Source of the DNA: Ignavibacteriales bacterium
GTDB taxonomy: Bacteria > Bacteroidota > Ignavibacteria > Ignavibacteriales > Melioribacteraceae
Length of the DNA: 21,088 nucleotides
Direction of reading: 5' to 3'
Assembly: GCA_020059785.1 (NCBI GenBank)
Contig: JAGVBL010000165.1
Span: 1-21,088, forward strand
The notes beneath the pieces are model-generated. The model was not told the DNA's origin. It saw only the letters and a program-made list of their open reading frames with translations, and made no database searches. How positions within the stretch are numbered: position 1 is the first letter of the stretch; each line of letters begins with the position of its first letter. Of this stretch, positions 7,772-16,646 are shown in pieces. Position numbers and translations under genes: made by a program.

Positions 7772-9601
7772 TTGAAAAAGTTTATTTATGCATTTCTTTA
7801 TATAATCTTTTTTTCCTTAGTTGTTTACGCTCAAAATAAAACCTATAAAGGAGCGGAATTAAGAACAAAAGAATCCTACAAATACGGAAGATTTGAAGTA
7901 CGAATGAAAAGTGTTCAGGTTGAAGGGACACTTTCTACTTTCTTTACATACTTCGATGGATTACCTGATGACGACTGGAGCTCTTCTAAATGGAACGAAA
8001 TAGATATTGAAATATTAGGCCGATATAATAATTCCGTTCAGTGGAATACAATTACCGGCGGACCCAGCAATCATGTCCGAAGCGAATTTACTAATTTTAA
8101 TCCCCATACAGATTTTCACACTTATGGAATTGAATGGACAGAATCTTATGTGGCATTTTTTATTGATGGTAAAGAGGTTTATCGTCAAACAGAAGAGCAT
8201 ATCCAAGCATTAACTCGCGCTCAAAAAATAATGATGAATATTTGGCTGCCCCAGTACGCGGATTGGGTAGGTACTTTTAATCCAAATTCCCTTCCTGCTT
8301 TTGCTTATTATGACTGGGTTAGTTATTCAGCATACACTCCGGGGAACGGAAATTATGGAACAAGTAATAATTTTACTTTGCAATGGAAGGACGATTTTGA
8401 TTTTGAAAATACTAACCGATGGGAAAGAGCAACTCATACCTGGACCGGTAATAATGTAAATATGGTTAAAGAGAATATTGTATTCAAAGATGGAATGATG
8501 ATACTTTGTTTAACAGATGCTATTAACCTTGGTTACGTTGATAGGAATCCGCCCCGTCTTCTTTGGGCTCGTTCATCAACAGGAAAGATAACTGCTTTGT
8601 TCTCTGAAATAGTTGATAAGCAATCTGCAGAGACAACATCAAATTATTTTGTTTCAGGACTCGAAATTAAATCAGCTTCATTACAACCAGATGGTAGAAC
8701 TATAATTCTCGAATGCCCCGGAATCGATATAAATTTTTCATATAATCTTCTACTTCAGCGTGGAGTTAAAGATATTGCAAATCCATCCAATCAGTCCTCA
8801 TTAATTAATGTTCCGGTAACGGTGAGTAAACCTTTGCAATTACCAATAAGGATAAATGTTGGGGGAGAGGTTTTTAGTAATTATTTAAAAGATCAAACGT
8901 ATTTACCGCAATCCTCTCAATATGGTTATAATGAGGGGATGCAAGCAAATACAAATGAATCAATAAGTAATACAGATGATGATCCTGTTTTTCAAGCTGA
9001 AGTAAATGGACTGGTAAAATATTTTATTCATGTTCCGGTCGGCAGCTATTTTATTCGACTTCTATTTTCAGAAAATTATTTTTCTGAGGCGGGTAAAAGA
9101 GTATTTGATGTCTATGTGGAAAACAATCTTGTTTTTGATAATATAGATGTTTACAAAGAAGCCGGACAAAAGAAAGCTTTAATAAAAATAATCCCTACAG
9201 TCGAAGTTCTGGATGGATTGCTGGAATTACATTTTGCTGCCGAAATTCAGAGACCCATTTTGAATGGTTTAATAATAGATTACCTTGGCCCTACAAAAGT
9301 TGAAATTAATGATCAGTCCGAATCAAAGACCTACTTGAATCAAAATTATCCTAATCCTTTTAATGGCAGTACGCGGATTAATTTTCTTTTAGCCAAATCA
9401 ACGAATGTAAAATTTAAGGTTTATGATATCCTTGGAAAAGAAATATTTGCACAAGATCTTGGTTTCTTATATGCGGGCGATAATAATTTTATATGGAATG
9501 CTGTAAATAACCAGGGAAAAACTTTAGTATCGGGTGTCTATTTATACTCTATAGAAACCAATTACCGATCGGAAGTTAAAAAGCTTATTATAATAAATTG
9601 A
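7772..9601 (+). CDS. GH16 lichenase-type endo-beta-glucanase, circularly permuted, with malectin-like and T9SS domains
   Basis: A 609-residue secreted endo-glucanase. Residues 1-20 are a signal peptide (ending VVYAQ). The GH16 domain (24-250) holds WNEIDIE with Glu76 as nucleophile, Asp78 assisting and Glu80 as acid/base, plus the lichenase signatures GTLSTFFTY, HTYGIEW and KIMMNIW. The strand FTLQWKDDFDF...GMMILCLT, which is N-terminal in Bacillus lichenase, lies here after YDWVSY (about 201-250). The order is that of the naturally permuted Fibrobacter succinogenes 1,3-1,4-beta-glucanase. Next come an SbsA/Ig-like domain (about 255-352), a malectin-like domain (about 358-506) and a T9SS type A sorting domain (about 521-609, NQNYPNPFN). 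The enzyme should act on mixed-linkage glucan at the cell surface. The TTG start at 7772 is preferred over ATG 7760 because of GGAG at 7762-7765. The next gene begins 15 bases after the stop. Confidence 0.92.
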   Translation: MKKFIYAFLYIIFFSLVVYAQNKTYKGAELRTKESYKYGRFEVRMKSVQVEGTLSTFFTYFDGLPDDDWSSSKWNEIDIEILGRYNNSVQWNTITGGPSNHVRSEFTNFNPHTDFHTYGIEWTESYVAFFIDGKEVYRQTEEHIQALTRAQKIMMNIWLPQYADWVGTFNPNSLPAFAYYDWVSYSAYTPGNGNYGTSNNFTLQWKDDFDFENTNRWERATHTWTGNNVNMVKENIVFKDGMMILCLTDAINLGYVDRNPPRLLWARSSTGKITALFSEIVDKQSAETTSNYFVSGLEIKSASLQPDGRTIILECPGIDINFSYNLLLQRGVKDIANPSNQSSLINVPVTVSKPLQLPIRINVGGEVFSNYLKDQTYLPQSSQYGYNEGMQANTNESISNTDDDPVFQAEVNGLVKYFIHVPVGSYFIRLLFSENYFSEAGKRVFDVYVENNLVFDNIDVYKEAGQKKALIKIIPTVEVLDGLLELHFAAEIQRPILNGLIIDYLGPTKVEINDQSESKTYLNQNYPNPFNGSTRINFLLAKSTNVKFKVYDILGKEIFAQDLGFLYAGDNNFIWNAVNNQGKTLVSGVYLYSIETNYRSEVKKLIIIN

Positions 9602-9616
9602 TATAATGGTGAATAA

Positions 9617-11860
9617 ATGAAAAATATTCTTTCGATTTTATTATTACTACTTTTTGTTTCCTATCCGACTGTTACAGGTTCAGGAAAAAACGGCAAAGAT
9701 GAGATTGATAAAAAAGTTCGGAAACTTCTTTCAAAAATGACCATCGAAGAAAAAGTTGGTCAGATGACACAAGTAACACTTCAAGCAGTTTCAAAAATTA
9801 AAGGTACAAAAGATCAACATCACGAGCTTGACCTAGAGAAACTTGAGAAAGCAATTGTAAAATATAAAGTCGGCTCAATTTTAAATGTATATGATGTGTC
9901 TCATGAAATAGAATACTGGCACGAAGTTATCTCGAAAATTCAAGATTTAGCGACAAATAAAACACGCCTTAAAATACCTGTCCTATATGGAATAGATGCT
10001 ATTCATGGTGCGACTTATACAAAGGGTTCAACATTGTTCCCTCAAGCTTTAGCAATGGCTTCAACTTTTAATAGGAAGTTAGTAAAAGTTTCAGGTGAAA
10101 TTACATCCAGAGAGATTAAAGCTTCTGGTATCCCGTGGAATTTTTATCCCGTTCTTGATATTGGGCGACATCCGGCATGGCCACGATTATGGGAAACTTT
10201 TGGTGAAGATGTCTATTTGGTAAGTGAATTAGGTAAAGCATATATAGAAGGAGCCCAAGGTTCCGATTTCAGTATGCCTGATAAAGCTGCAATCTGTCTA
10301 AAACATTTTGCAGGATATAGCTTACCACATACTGGAAAAGATAGAACCCCGGCATTGATTGGTGAAAGAATGATGCGTGAATATTTCCTAAAACCATTCA
10401 AAACGGGAATTGATGCCGGTGCTGAAACTATTATGATAAATTCTTCTGAGGTTGATGGAATTCCCGGTCATGCAAATTATCATTTGCTTACAGAAATTTT
10501 AAGAAATGAGTGGAACTTTAAAGGATTTACCGTATCTGATTGGGAGGATATTAAACGCCTATACACTCGCGATAATGTTGCTGATTCACCGGAGGAAGCA
10601 GTAAGAATGGCTGTAATGGCTGGTGTAGATATGAGTATGGTTCCATATGATTTTTCATTTTATGAAATTCTCTTGAAATTAGTTAAAGAGGGCAAAGTTC
10701 CACTTAGGAGAATTGATGAAGCAGTGGGAAGAATCTTGAGAGTAAAATTTATGACCGGTCTATTTGATAATCCTTATCCTTTAAAAAATTTAGTTACTTC
10801 ATTTGCTGCTGATGAACATACTATAAAAAATCTTGATGCAGCCAGAGAATCAATAATTCTTGTAAAGAATGAAAATAACCTTTTACCACTTTCAAAGAAT
10901 TTAAAAGTATTTGTAACCGGACCGACTGCAGATAAACTAATGGTTCTTAATGGAGGATGGACAATTACATGGCAAGGTAATGAAGAGTCATTATATCCAG
11001 AGGAAAAACTTACCATTCTGGAAGCAGTAGAATCTAAAATTGGTAAATCAAATGTGACTTTTTTACCCGGTACCGATTTTAGTAAAGCCATAAATATTCA
11101 AGATGCTGCGGATGCCGCTAGGAAGTGCGATGTTATATTGCTTTGCTTGGGTGAAGCTCCATATTGTGAAACACCCGGCAATGTAAATGATTTAACACTA
11201 GATAAAGCTCAGATAGAATTAGCAGATGAAATGATTAATACCGGTAAACCAGTTATTCTTCTTTTAATAGAGGGAAGACCGCGAATAATCAATTCAATAG
11301 AATCGCGAATCAATTCAATATTGATTTCTTTTTTGCCTGGTATGGAAGGCGGTAAAGCTATTGCTGATATTTTATTTGGTGATGCAAATCCAAGCGGTAA
11401 ACTACCTGTTACTTACCCAAAGTATATAAATGATTTTACATTGTATGATCATAAACATATTGAGGCAAAAGAAGGAAACAGCTATAATCCACAGTGGGAA
11501 TTTGGACATGGTTTAAGCTATACAACTTTTCAATATAGCAATTTGACTTTATCCAAAGATATTATAAATCGAAATGAAAATTTATCAGTTAGTATAAATG
11601 TTCATAACACTGGAAATGTTAAAGGTTCGGAAGCTGTTTTGTTGTACCTGAGTGATTTGTATCGTGTTGTTTCCCCTCCAGTTAAGCAACTAAAAGGTTT
11701 CGAAAAAATAGAATTAGAACCGGGTCAGTCTAAGACAATTGAGTTTATATTAACACCCGAGCATTTGTCATTCATCGGTATCGATTATAAGTCAAAAATT
11801 GAACCGGGAAAATTTATTGTGAGTATCGGGAATTTGAAAAAAGAGTTCACACTTAAATAG
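9617..11860 (+). CDS. GH3 beta-glucosidase / exo-beta-glucanase
   Basis: A 747-residue, full-length three-domain GH3 enzyme with a signal peptide (about 1-20). The TIM-barrel domain (about 30-385) carries FGEDVYL, KHFAGY and the nucleophile motif TVSDWED with Asp308. The alpha/beta domain (about 405-640) has the GEAPYCETPGN motif, where Glu518 is the presumed acid/base; this motif resembles the plant/bacterial exo-1,3/1,4-beta-glucanase (ExoI-like) branch more than the BglX type. The fibronectin III-like domain (about 660-745) is complete. No T9SS domain follows, so a periplasmic location is likely, releasing glucose from imported gluco-oligosaccharides. It lies 15 bases after the GH16 gene and 24 bases before the sugar transporter, consistent with one transcript. 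The Shine-Dalgarno site (GGTGA, 9607-9611) is weak. Confidence 0.93.
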   Translation: MKNILSILLLLLFVSYPTVTGSGKNGKDEIDKKVRKLLSKMTIEEKVGQMTQVTLQAVSKIKGTKDQHHELDLEKLEKAIVKYKVGSILNVYDVSHEIEYWHEVISKIQDLATNKTRLKIPVLYGIDAIHGATYTKGSTLFPQALAMASTFNRKLVKVSGEITSREIKASGIPWNFYPVLDIGRHPAWPRLWETFGEDVYLVSELGKAYIEGAQGSDFSMPDKAAICLKHFAGYSLPHTGKDRTPALIGERMMREYFLKPFKTGIDAGAETIMINSSEVDGIPGHANYHLLTEILRNEWNFKGFTVSDWEDIKRLYTRDNVADSPEEAVRMAVMAGVDMSMVPYDFSFYEILLKLVKEGKVPLRRIDEAVGRILRVKFMTGLFDNPYPLKNLVTSFAADEHTIKNLDAARESIILVKNENNLLPLSKNLKVFVTGPTADKLMVLNGGWTITWQGNEESLYPEEKLTILEAVESKIGKSNVTFLPGTDFSKAINIQDAADAARKCDVILLCLGEAPYCETPGNVNDLTLDKAQIELADEMINTGKPVILLLIEGRPRIINSIESRINSILISFLPGMEGGKAIADILFGDANPSGKLPVTYPKYINDFTLYDHKHIEAKEGNSYNPQWEFGHGLSYTTFQYSNLTLSKDIINRNENLSVSINVHNTGNVKGSEAVLLYLSDLYRVVSPPVKQLKGFEKIELEPGQSKTIEFILTPEHLSFIGIDYKSKIEPGKFIVSIGNLKKEFTLK

Positions 11861-11884
11861 TAAATAATTTTATCCGGAGAAATT

Positions 11885-13372
11885 ATGGCCACAAACATTT
11901 CCACTTCAAAAAATACAGTACAAAAAAATGGACAGCAGAATTATTCATTTGCTCTTTCGGTACTAACTACATTGTTTTTTATGTGGGGTTTTATTACCTG
12001 TTTAAATGATATATTAATTCCCCATCTAAAAGCTATCTTCACGCTTAATTACACCGAGGTAATGTTAATCCAATTTAGCTTTTTTACTGCCTATGCAATT
12101 GTATCTCTTCCATCCGGTATCCTGGTAGAAAAAGTTGGATATAAAAATGGAATTGTTGTTGGTTTAACAACCGCTGGCATTGGTTGTCTCCTCTTTTATC
12201 CAGCAGCAGGTTATCAATCCTATATAATGTTCTTAATTGCGCTATTTATTCTTGCAGCTGGGATTACACTTCTGCAGGTTGCGGCTAATCCCTATGTTGC
12301 TATTCTTGGTAAGCCAGAAACTTCTTCAAGTAGATTAAATCTAACACAGGCATTTAATTCTTTAGGAACAACTATTGCCCCGATTTTTGGTTCATTATTA
12401 ATTCTTTCCGTTACAGTTAAAACAAGCGAAGAATTATCGAAAATGAGTTCATCCGAATTACCTTCATATAGATTGATGGAAGCAGGTGCAGTTCAGGTGC
12501 CATATATTGGATTGGCATTTACACTTTTTATTATCGCTGCAATTTTTGCTTTAATAAAACTTCCTAAAATTGAAGCTGCAACAGTTAATTCCACCAGCAC
12601 CATTGAACTTAATAAGCACGAGAATAAAAATGCATGGAGTTACAGACATCTCGTTTTAGGCGCTGTTGCAATATTTGTATATGTAGGCGGTGAAGTTTCA
12701 ATTGGGAGTTTTCTTGTAAATTATCTGGGGCAACCATTCATTATGGGGTTACCTGAAAGTGAAGCAGGAAAATATGTTTCCCTTTACTGGGGAGGTGCAA
12801 TGGTGGGAAGATTTTTCGGCTCTATTACTATGTCTGGTATAACTAATAAACAAAAAAGAAATTTTTATTTAGTATTAGTCTTTATACTTGCATTAGTACT
12901 TGCTTTATATATAACTCAGGAATACAATAACCTTAATCAGTTTAGAATTTCCGGATTTTATAAAACATTAACATTTATGTTTTTTGTAACGGTTAATTTT
13001 CTTGCATTCAAACTTGCAATGCCAAAACCGGGTAGAACATTAGCTATCCTGGCAATTTCTGCCGCCATATTAGTTATTATTTCTATGCTGACATTTGGTG
13101 AAATTGCAATGTGGACTATTCTATCAGTAGGATTATTCAACTCAATAATGTTTCCCACAATTTTTACTCTTTCAATTGAAGGTTTGGGGCAGCATACTGG
13201 TCAGGGGTCAGGTATTTTATGCACTGCAATAGTCGGTGGTGCATTATTACCTGTTTTGCAAGGATTTTTTGCTGACAATATTGGTATTCATCATGCATTT
13301 TTTATTCCAGTCTTGTGCTACATCTATATTGCGTATTACGGATTCAAAGGACATAAAATTGTTACTTCATAA
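11885..13372 (+). CDS. FucP/GluP-type sugar:proton symporter (MFS), enlarged
   Basis: A 495-residue inner-membrane major facilitator of the fucose/glucose-galactose permease group. Recognisable segments are FFMWGFITCLNDILIPHLK in helix 1, PSGILVEKVGYKNGI in the first cytoplasmic loop, LLQVAANPYVAILG, YWGGAMVGRFFGS and GLFNSIMFPTIFTLSIEGLG with HTGQGSGILC. The likely substrate is glucose, because a glucokinase follows and beta-glucosidases surround it; fucose or galactose cannot be excluded. Relatives are usually about 410-440 residues. The excess is explained by a segment at about 320-378 containing two further hydrophobic stretches (FYLVLVFILALVLALYI and LTFMFFVTVNFLAF). The start is set by GGAGA at 11876-11880 with a short spacer. 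There is no signal peptide, as expected for this class. Confidence 0.92.
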   Translation: MATNISTSKNTVQKNGQQNYSFALSVLTTLFFMWGFITCLNDILIPHLKAIFTLNYTEVMLIQFSFFTAYAIVSLPSGILVEKVGYKNGIVVGLTTAGIGCLLFYPAAGYQSYIMFLIALFILAAGITLLQVAANPYVAILGKPETSSSRLNLTQAFNSLGTTIAPIFGSLLILSVTVKTSEELSKMSSSELPSYRLMEAGAVQVPYIGLAFTLFIIAAIFALIKLPKIEAATVNSTSTIELNKHENKNAWSYRHLVLGAVAIFVYVGGEVSIGSFLVNYLGQPFIMGLPESEAGKYVSLYWGGAMVGRFFGSITMSGITNKQKRNFYLVLVFILALVLALYITQEYNNLNQFRISGFYKTLTFMFFVTVNFLAFKLAMPKPGRTLAILAISAAILVIISMLTFGEIAMWTILSVGLFNSIMFPTIFTLSIEGLGQHTGQGSGILCTAIVGGALLPVLQGFFADNIGIHHAFFIPVLCYIYIAYYGFKGHKIVTS

Positions 13373-13398
13373 ATAAATAATTAACCGAATATTAAACT

Positions 13399-14367
13399 AT
13401 GAAGAAAAATAATTTAACAATTGGTATTGATGTCGGAGGTACAAATACTTCGCTTGGTTTTGTATCTGAAAACGGTAGACTAATTTTTGAAAAGTCAATT
13501 CCTACATTTGCAGATCAATCCGCCGAGCAGTTATTCTCCCGGTTATTTAAGGAAATAAATACTTCATACGCCAAATTCATCAAAAAATATGATCTGATTG
13601 GGATAGGCATTGGTGCACCAAATGCTAATTATTATAAAGAAACAGTTGAGTTACCGCCTAATTTAAATTGGGGAACTGTAAATGTGGTTAAATTGGTAAA
13701 AAAATATTCTTCTTTACCTACAGTTATTACCAATGATGCAAATGCTGCAGCAATTGGTGAAATGATTTTTGGTGCTGCAAAAAGAATGAAGAACTTTATA
13801 GTTATAACACTTGGTACGGGTTTGGGCAGCGGTATTGTAGTTGATGGTAAATTAGTTTACGGGCATGATGGATTTGCAGGAGAAATTGGTCACACTATTG
13901 TTGATCCTGAAGGCAGAAATTGTGGCTGTGGTAGAAAAGGTTGTCTTGAAACATATGCTTCTGCAACCGGAATTTGCAGAACAGTTTTTGAGTTAATTTG
14001 TAATACTAACCTTGATAGTAGTTTACGAAAAATAAGTTATGAATCCTTAACTGCCAAACAGATTTCCGAGGCTGCTAAAAAAGGAGATAAATTAGCAATC
14101 GAAGCTTTTGATTATACCGCAAAAGTACTTGGTCTAAAACTTGCCGATTCTGTTGCGCATTTGAGTCCGGAAGCAATTATACTTTTTGGCGGATTAGCAT
14201 TAGCAGGAGATCTTATAATTAAACCAACCAAAAGGTATATGGAAAATAATTTGCTAAACATATTCAAAGGTAAAGTTAAAATACTCTCATCTAAGTTACC
14301 GGGTAATTATGCTGCTATTATCGGAGCGGGTGCATTAATATGGAATGAATTGAATAAGAATAAATAA
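13399..14367 (+). CDS. ROK-family glucokinase
   Basis: A 322-residue cytoplasmic sugar kinase that most likely phosphorylates glucose from the adjacent symporter to glucose 6-phosphate. The phosphate-binding motif DVGGTNTS is near the N-terminus. The catalytic Asp113 lies in TNDANAA. The second nucleotide motif is TLGTGLGSGIV. The ROK zinc site is complete: His165 in EIGHTIVD and Cys175, Cys177 and Cys182 in NCGCGRKGCLE. Length and motif order match bacterial ROK glucokinases; N-acetylglucosamine or fructokinase activity is less likely given the glucan enzymes around it. It has no helix-turn-helix domain, so it is not a ROK repressor. It starts 26 bases after the transporter; no clear Shine-Dalgarno sequence precedes the ATG, so translation may depend on coupling. 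Confidence 0.93.
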   Translation: MKKNNLTIGIDVGGTNTSLGFVSENGRLIFEKSIPTFADQSAEQLFSRLFKEINTSYAKFIKKYDLIGIGIGAPNANYYKETVELPPNLNWGTVNVVKLVKKYSSLPTVITNDANAAAIGEMIFGAAKRMKNFIVITLGTGLGSGIVVDGKLVYGHDGFAGEIGHTIVDPEGRNCGCGRKGCLETYASATGICRTVFELICNTNLDSSLRKISYESLTAKQISEAAKKGDKLAIEAFDYTAKVLGLKLADSVAHLSPEAIILFGGLALAGDLIIKPTKRYMENNLLNIFKGKVKILSSKLPGNYAAIIGAGALIWNELNKNK

Positions 14368-14387
14368 TTTCTTTAATAAATCTTGCT

Positions 14388-14393
14388 TATAAT
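14388..14393 (+). promoter_or_regulatory. Candidate -10 box (TATAAT) before the second GH3 gene
   Basis: An exact TATAAT lies in the 59-bp gap before the BglX-type gene, followed by a 7-bp AT-only inverted repeat (AATTATT 14391-14397, AATAATT 14401-14407). No good -35 box is visible and the region is AT-rich. It may mark an internal promoter, but the evidence is weak. Confidence 0.22.
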
Positions 14394-14417
14394 TATTCAA
14401 AATAATTTATTTCCTCC

Positions 14418-14421
14418 GGAG
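14418..14421 (+). promoter_or_regulatory. Shine-Dalgarno site deciding the start of the BglX-type GH3
   Basis: GGAG lies 5 bases before ATG 14427. The longer frame begins with GTG at 14421, whose first base is part of this GGAG, so it cannot use it. ATG 14427 is therefore the better start and gives a signal peptide beginning MKKIIILF. Confidence 0.75.
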
Positions 14422-14426
14422 TGATC

Positions 14427-16634
14427 ATGAAAAAAATAATTATTCTATTTCTATTTTATTCCTTTACCAGTGCTCAAAACAAAACGGTTGAGGAAAAAAT
14501 AGACTCAGTTTTATCTCTAATGACAATAGATGAAAAAGTTGGTCAACTTGTTCAGTATAGTGGTGGTTGGGATACCGGTACTCAAACTGTCAGACCAAAC
14601 GAAGACCATGAAAAATTAATAAGTCAGGGTAAAGTTGGTTCATTCCTTAATGTTTTTGGTGCGGAAGCTACTAAGAGACTACAAAAAATTGCTTTAGAAC
14701 AATCACGTTTAAAAATTCCACTAATTTTTGGTCTTGATGTAATCCATGGTTTTCGATCAATATTTCCAGTCCCGCTAGCCGAGTCATGTACCTGGGAACC
14801 AGATTTGGTTGAAAGGTCTGCACGCTTACAAGCGACAGAATCAGCTTCAACAGGATTGCATTGGACTTTTAATCCTATGGTTGATATTGCAAGGGATCCG
14901 CGATGGGGTAGAATTGTTGAAGGTAGCGGTGAAGATCCATATTTGGGTTCTTTAATGGCAAGAGCAAGAGTAAAAGGTTATCAAGGGAATAATCTCGCGG
15001 ATAATAATTCTATAATAGCTTGTGCAAAACATTTCGCAGGTTATGGAGCGGCAGAAGGAGGGAGGGACTATAATACGGTTGATATCTCCGAACGTACTTT
15101 CAGAGAAATATATTTAAAACCATTTCATGCAGCTGTGGAAGCCGGCGTCGGAACTTTGATGGGCTCATTCAATGAAATAGGAGGTATACCACAATCAGCC
15201 AGCCATTTTTTATTGACGGATGTTCTTAGAAAAGAATGGGGCTTTAAAGGTTTTGTTGTTAGTGACTGGAATTCTATTGGAGAATTAATTCCTCACGGCG
15301 TAGCAAAAAATTTGGAAGAAGCAGCTAAACTCGGAATAGAAGCTGGTATAGATATGGATATGGAAGCAAGTGCTTATTACAACCATCTTGCGGACTTAGT
15401 GAATCGTGGAAAAATCAGCATAGATGTTTTAAATGAAAGTGTAAGACGTGTCCTTAGAATTAAATTCTATCTCGGTTTATTTGACGACCCATTTAAGTAC
15501 TGTAATGCGGATCTCGAAAAGAAGACAATTCTGAATAGTGAAATTGTAAATGCAACAAGAGAAGTAGCAAAAAGATCCATTGTCTTGTTGAAAAACGAGA
15601 ATCAATTACTTCCATTGAAAAAAAATATATCCAAAATTGCAGTTCTTGGTCCACTGGCCAATTCGAAAGATGATCCTTTAGGACCGTGGGCAGCCCAGGG
15701 AAAACCTGAAGATGTAATTACAGTGGTTGAGGGATTAAAAAATAAATTAGGAAATAAAACAGAGATAATTTATGAAGAAGGTTGTAAGGTTGACGGAAAT
15801 TCGAGAGAAGGATTTCCTAAAGCAATTCAAGCTGCTAAGGAATCCGATATTGTAATCCTTTGTGTTGGAGAGTCAAGAGGTATGAGCGCAGAAGCAAGGT
15901 CCCGTGCTTATCTCGATTTGCCCGGTGTTCAAGAAGAATTTGTAAAAGAAATTTATAAAACCCGTAAACCAATAGTTGTTGTATTAATGAATGGTAGACC
16001 ATTAACAATCAATTGGATTAGTCAAAACGTGCCCGCTATTCTTGAAGCATGGTATCTCGGCATTCAATCTGGTAATGCTATTGCTGATGTATTATTCGGC
16101 GACTATAATCCCAGTGGTAAACTTACAACCACATTCCCTCGGTATGTGGGCCAAATTCCTATCTATTACAATCATAAAATGACGGGAAGACCGCACGACA
16201 AATCCAATTTCTATACTTCCTATTATTTTGACCTGGAGAATACTCCCCTTTATCCTTTTGGTTTCGGTCTAAGTTACACTTCTTTCAAATATTCCAATCT
16301 TTCTCTTTCACAAAATAAAATGAACATTAATGAGTCGATTACCGTGACGGTAAATGTAACTAATTCTGGAAAATATGAAGGTGAAGAGGTCGTTCAACTT
16401 TACATTCGTGATCTTGTTGGAAGTGTAACAAGACCGGTTAAAGAGCTCAAAGATTTTAAAAAGGTTCTTTTGAAACCCGGCGAAACAAAAAAAGTGGACT
16501 TTATTATTACAGAAGAGAAACTAAAGTTTTATGATGTTAATATGAATTATGTATCCGAACCAGGAGACTTTAAAGTATTTGTCGGAACTAATTCTGAGGA
16601 TTTATTAGAAGCATCATTCGCCTTAGAAAAATAA
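14427..16634 (+). CDS. BglX-type GH3 beta-glucosidase
   Basis: A 735-residue periplasmic-type beta-glucosidase. It has a short signal peptide ending FTSAQ. The TIM-barrel domain (about 20-350) has the BglX signatures GLDVIHGFRSIFPVPLAES, DPRWGRIVEGSGEDPYL and KHFAGYGAAEGGRDY, with nucleophile Asp280 in VVSDWNS. The alpha/beta domain (about 375-600) contains GESRGMSAEARSR, where Glu489 is the presumed acid/base. The C-terminal fibronectin III-like domain (about 640-735) is complete, and there is no T9SS domain. It closely follows the E. coli BglX architecture, cleaving terminal beta-glucosyl residues from short gluco-oligosaccharides; some relatives also take xylosides. It is of a different GH3 type from the other two copies in the window. 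The next gene begins 12 bases downstream. Confidence 0.94.
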   Translation: MKKIIILFLFYSFTSAQNKTVEEKIDSVLSLMTIDEKVGQLVQYSGGWDTGTQTVRPNEDHEKLISQGKVGSFLNVFGAEATKRLQKIALEQSRLKIPLIFGLDVIHGFRSIFPVPLAESCTWEPDLVERSARLQATESASTGLHWTFNPMVDIARDPRWGRIVEGSGEDPYLGSLMARARVKGYQGNNLADNNSIIACAKHFAGYGAAEGGRDYNTVDISERTFREIYLKPFHAAVEAGVGTLMGSFNEIGGIPQSASHFLLTDVLRKEWGFKGFVVSDWNSIGELIPHGVAKNLEEAAKLGIEAGIDMDMEASAYYNHLADLVNRGKISIDVLNESVRRVLRIKFYLGLFDDPFKYCNADLEKKTILNSEIVNATREVAKRSIVLLKNENQLLPLKKNISKIAVLGPLANSKDDPLGPWAAQGKPEDVITVVEGLKNKLGNKTEIIYEEGCKVDGNSREGFPKAIQAAKESDIVILCVGESRGMSAEARSRAYLDLPGVQEEFVKEIYKTRKPIVVVLMNGRPLTINWISQNVPAILEAWYLGIQSGNAIADVLFGDYNPSGKLTTTFPRYVGQIPIYYNHKMTGRPHDKSNFYTSYYFDLENTPLYPFGFGLSYTSFKYSNLSLSQNKMNINESITVTVNVTNSGKYEGEEVVQLYIRDLVGSVTRPVKELKDFKKVLLKPGETKKVDFIITEEKLKFYDVNMNYVSEPGDFKVFVGTNSEDLLEASFALEK

Positions 16635-16646
16635 AAAGGAAGTAAT

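Noticed and set aside
7772..8540. GH16 domain as an N-terminally truncated or frameshifted lichenase
   Set aside because: The apparently missing N-terminal strand is present after the catalytic half, and a proper signal peptide precedes the domain. This indicates circular permutation and not loss.
10774..11091. 105-residue open frame on the - strand
   Set aside because: It lies wholly inside the first GH3 gene, whose catalytic motifs continue on both sides. It has no recognisable domain.
14388..14410. Hairpin AATTATT-CAA-AATAATT as a terminator after the ROK kinase
   Set aside because: The 7-bp stem is entirely A-T and no proper T-run follows. In such AT-rich sequence this is expected by chance.
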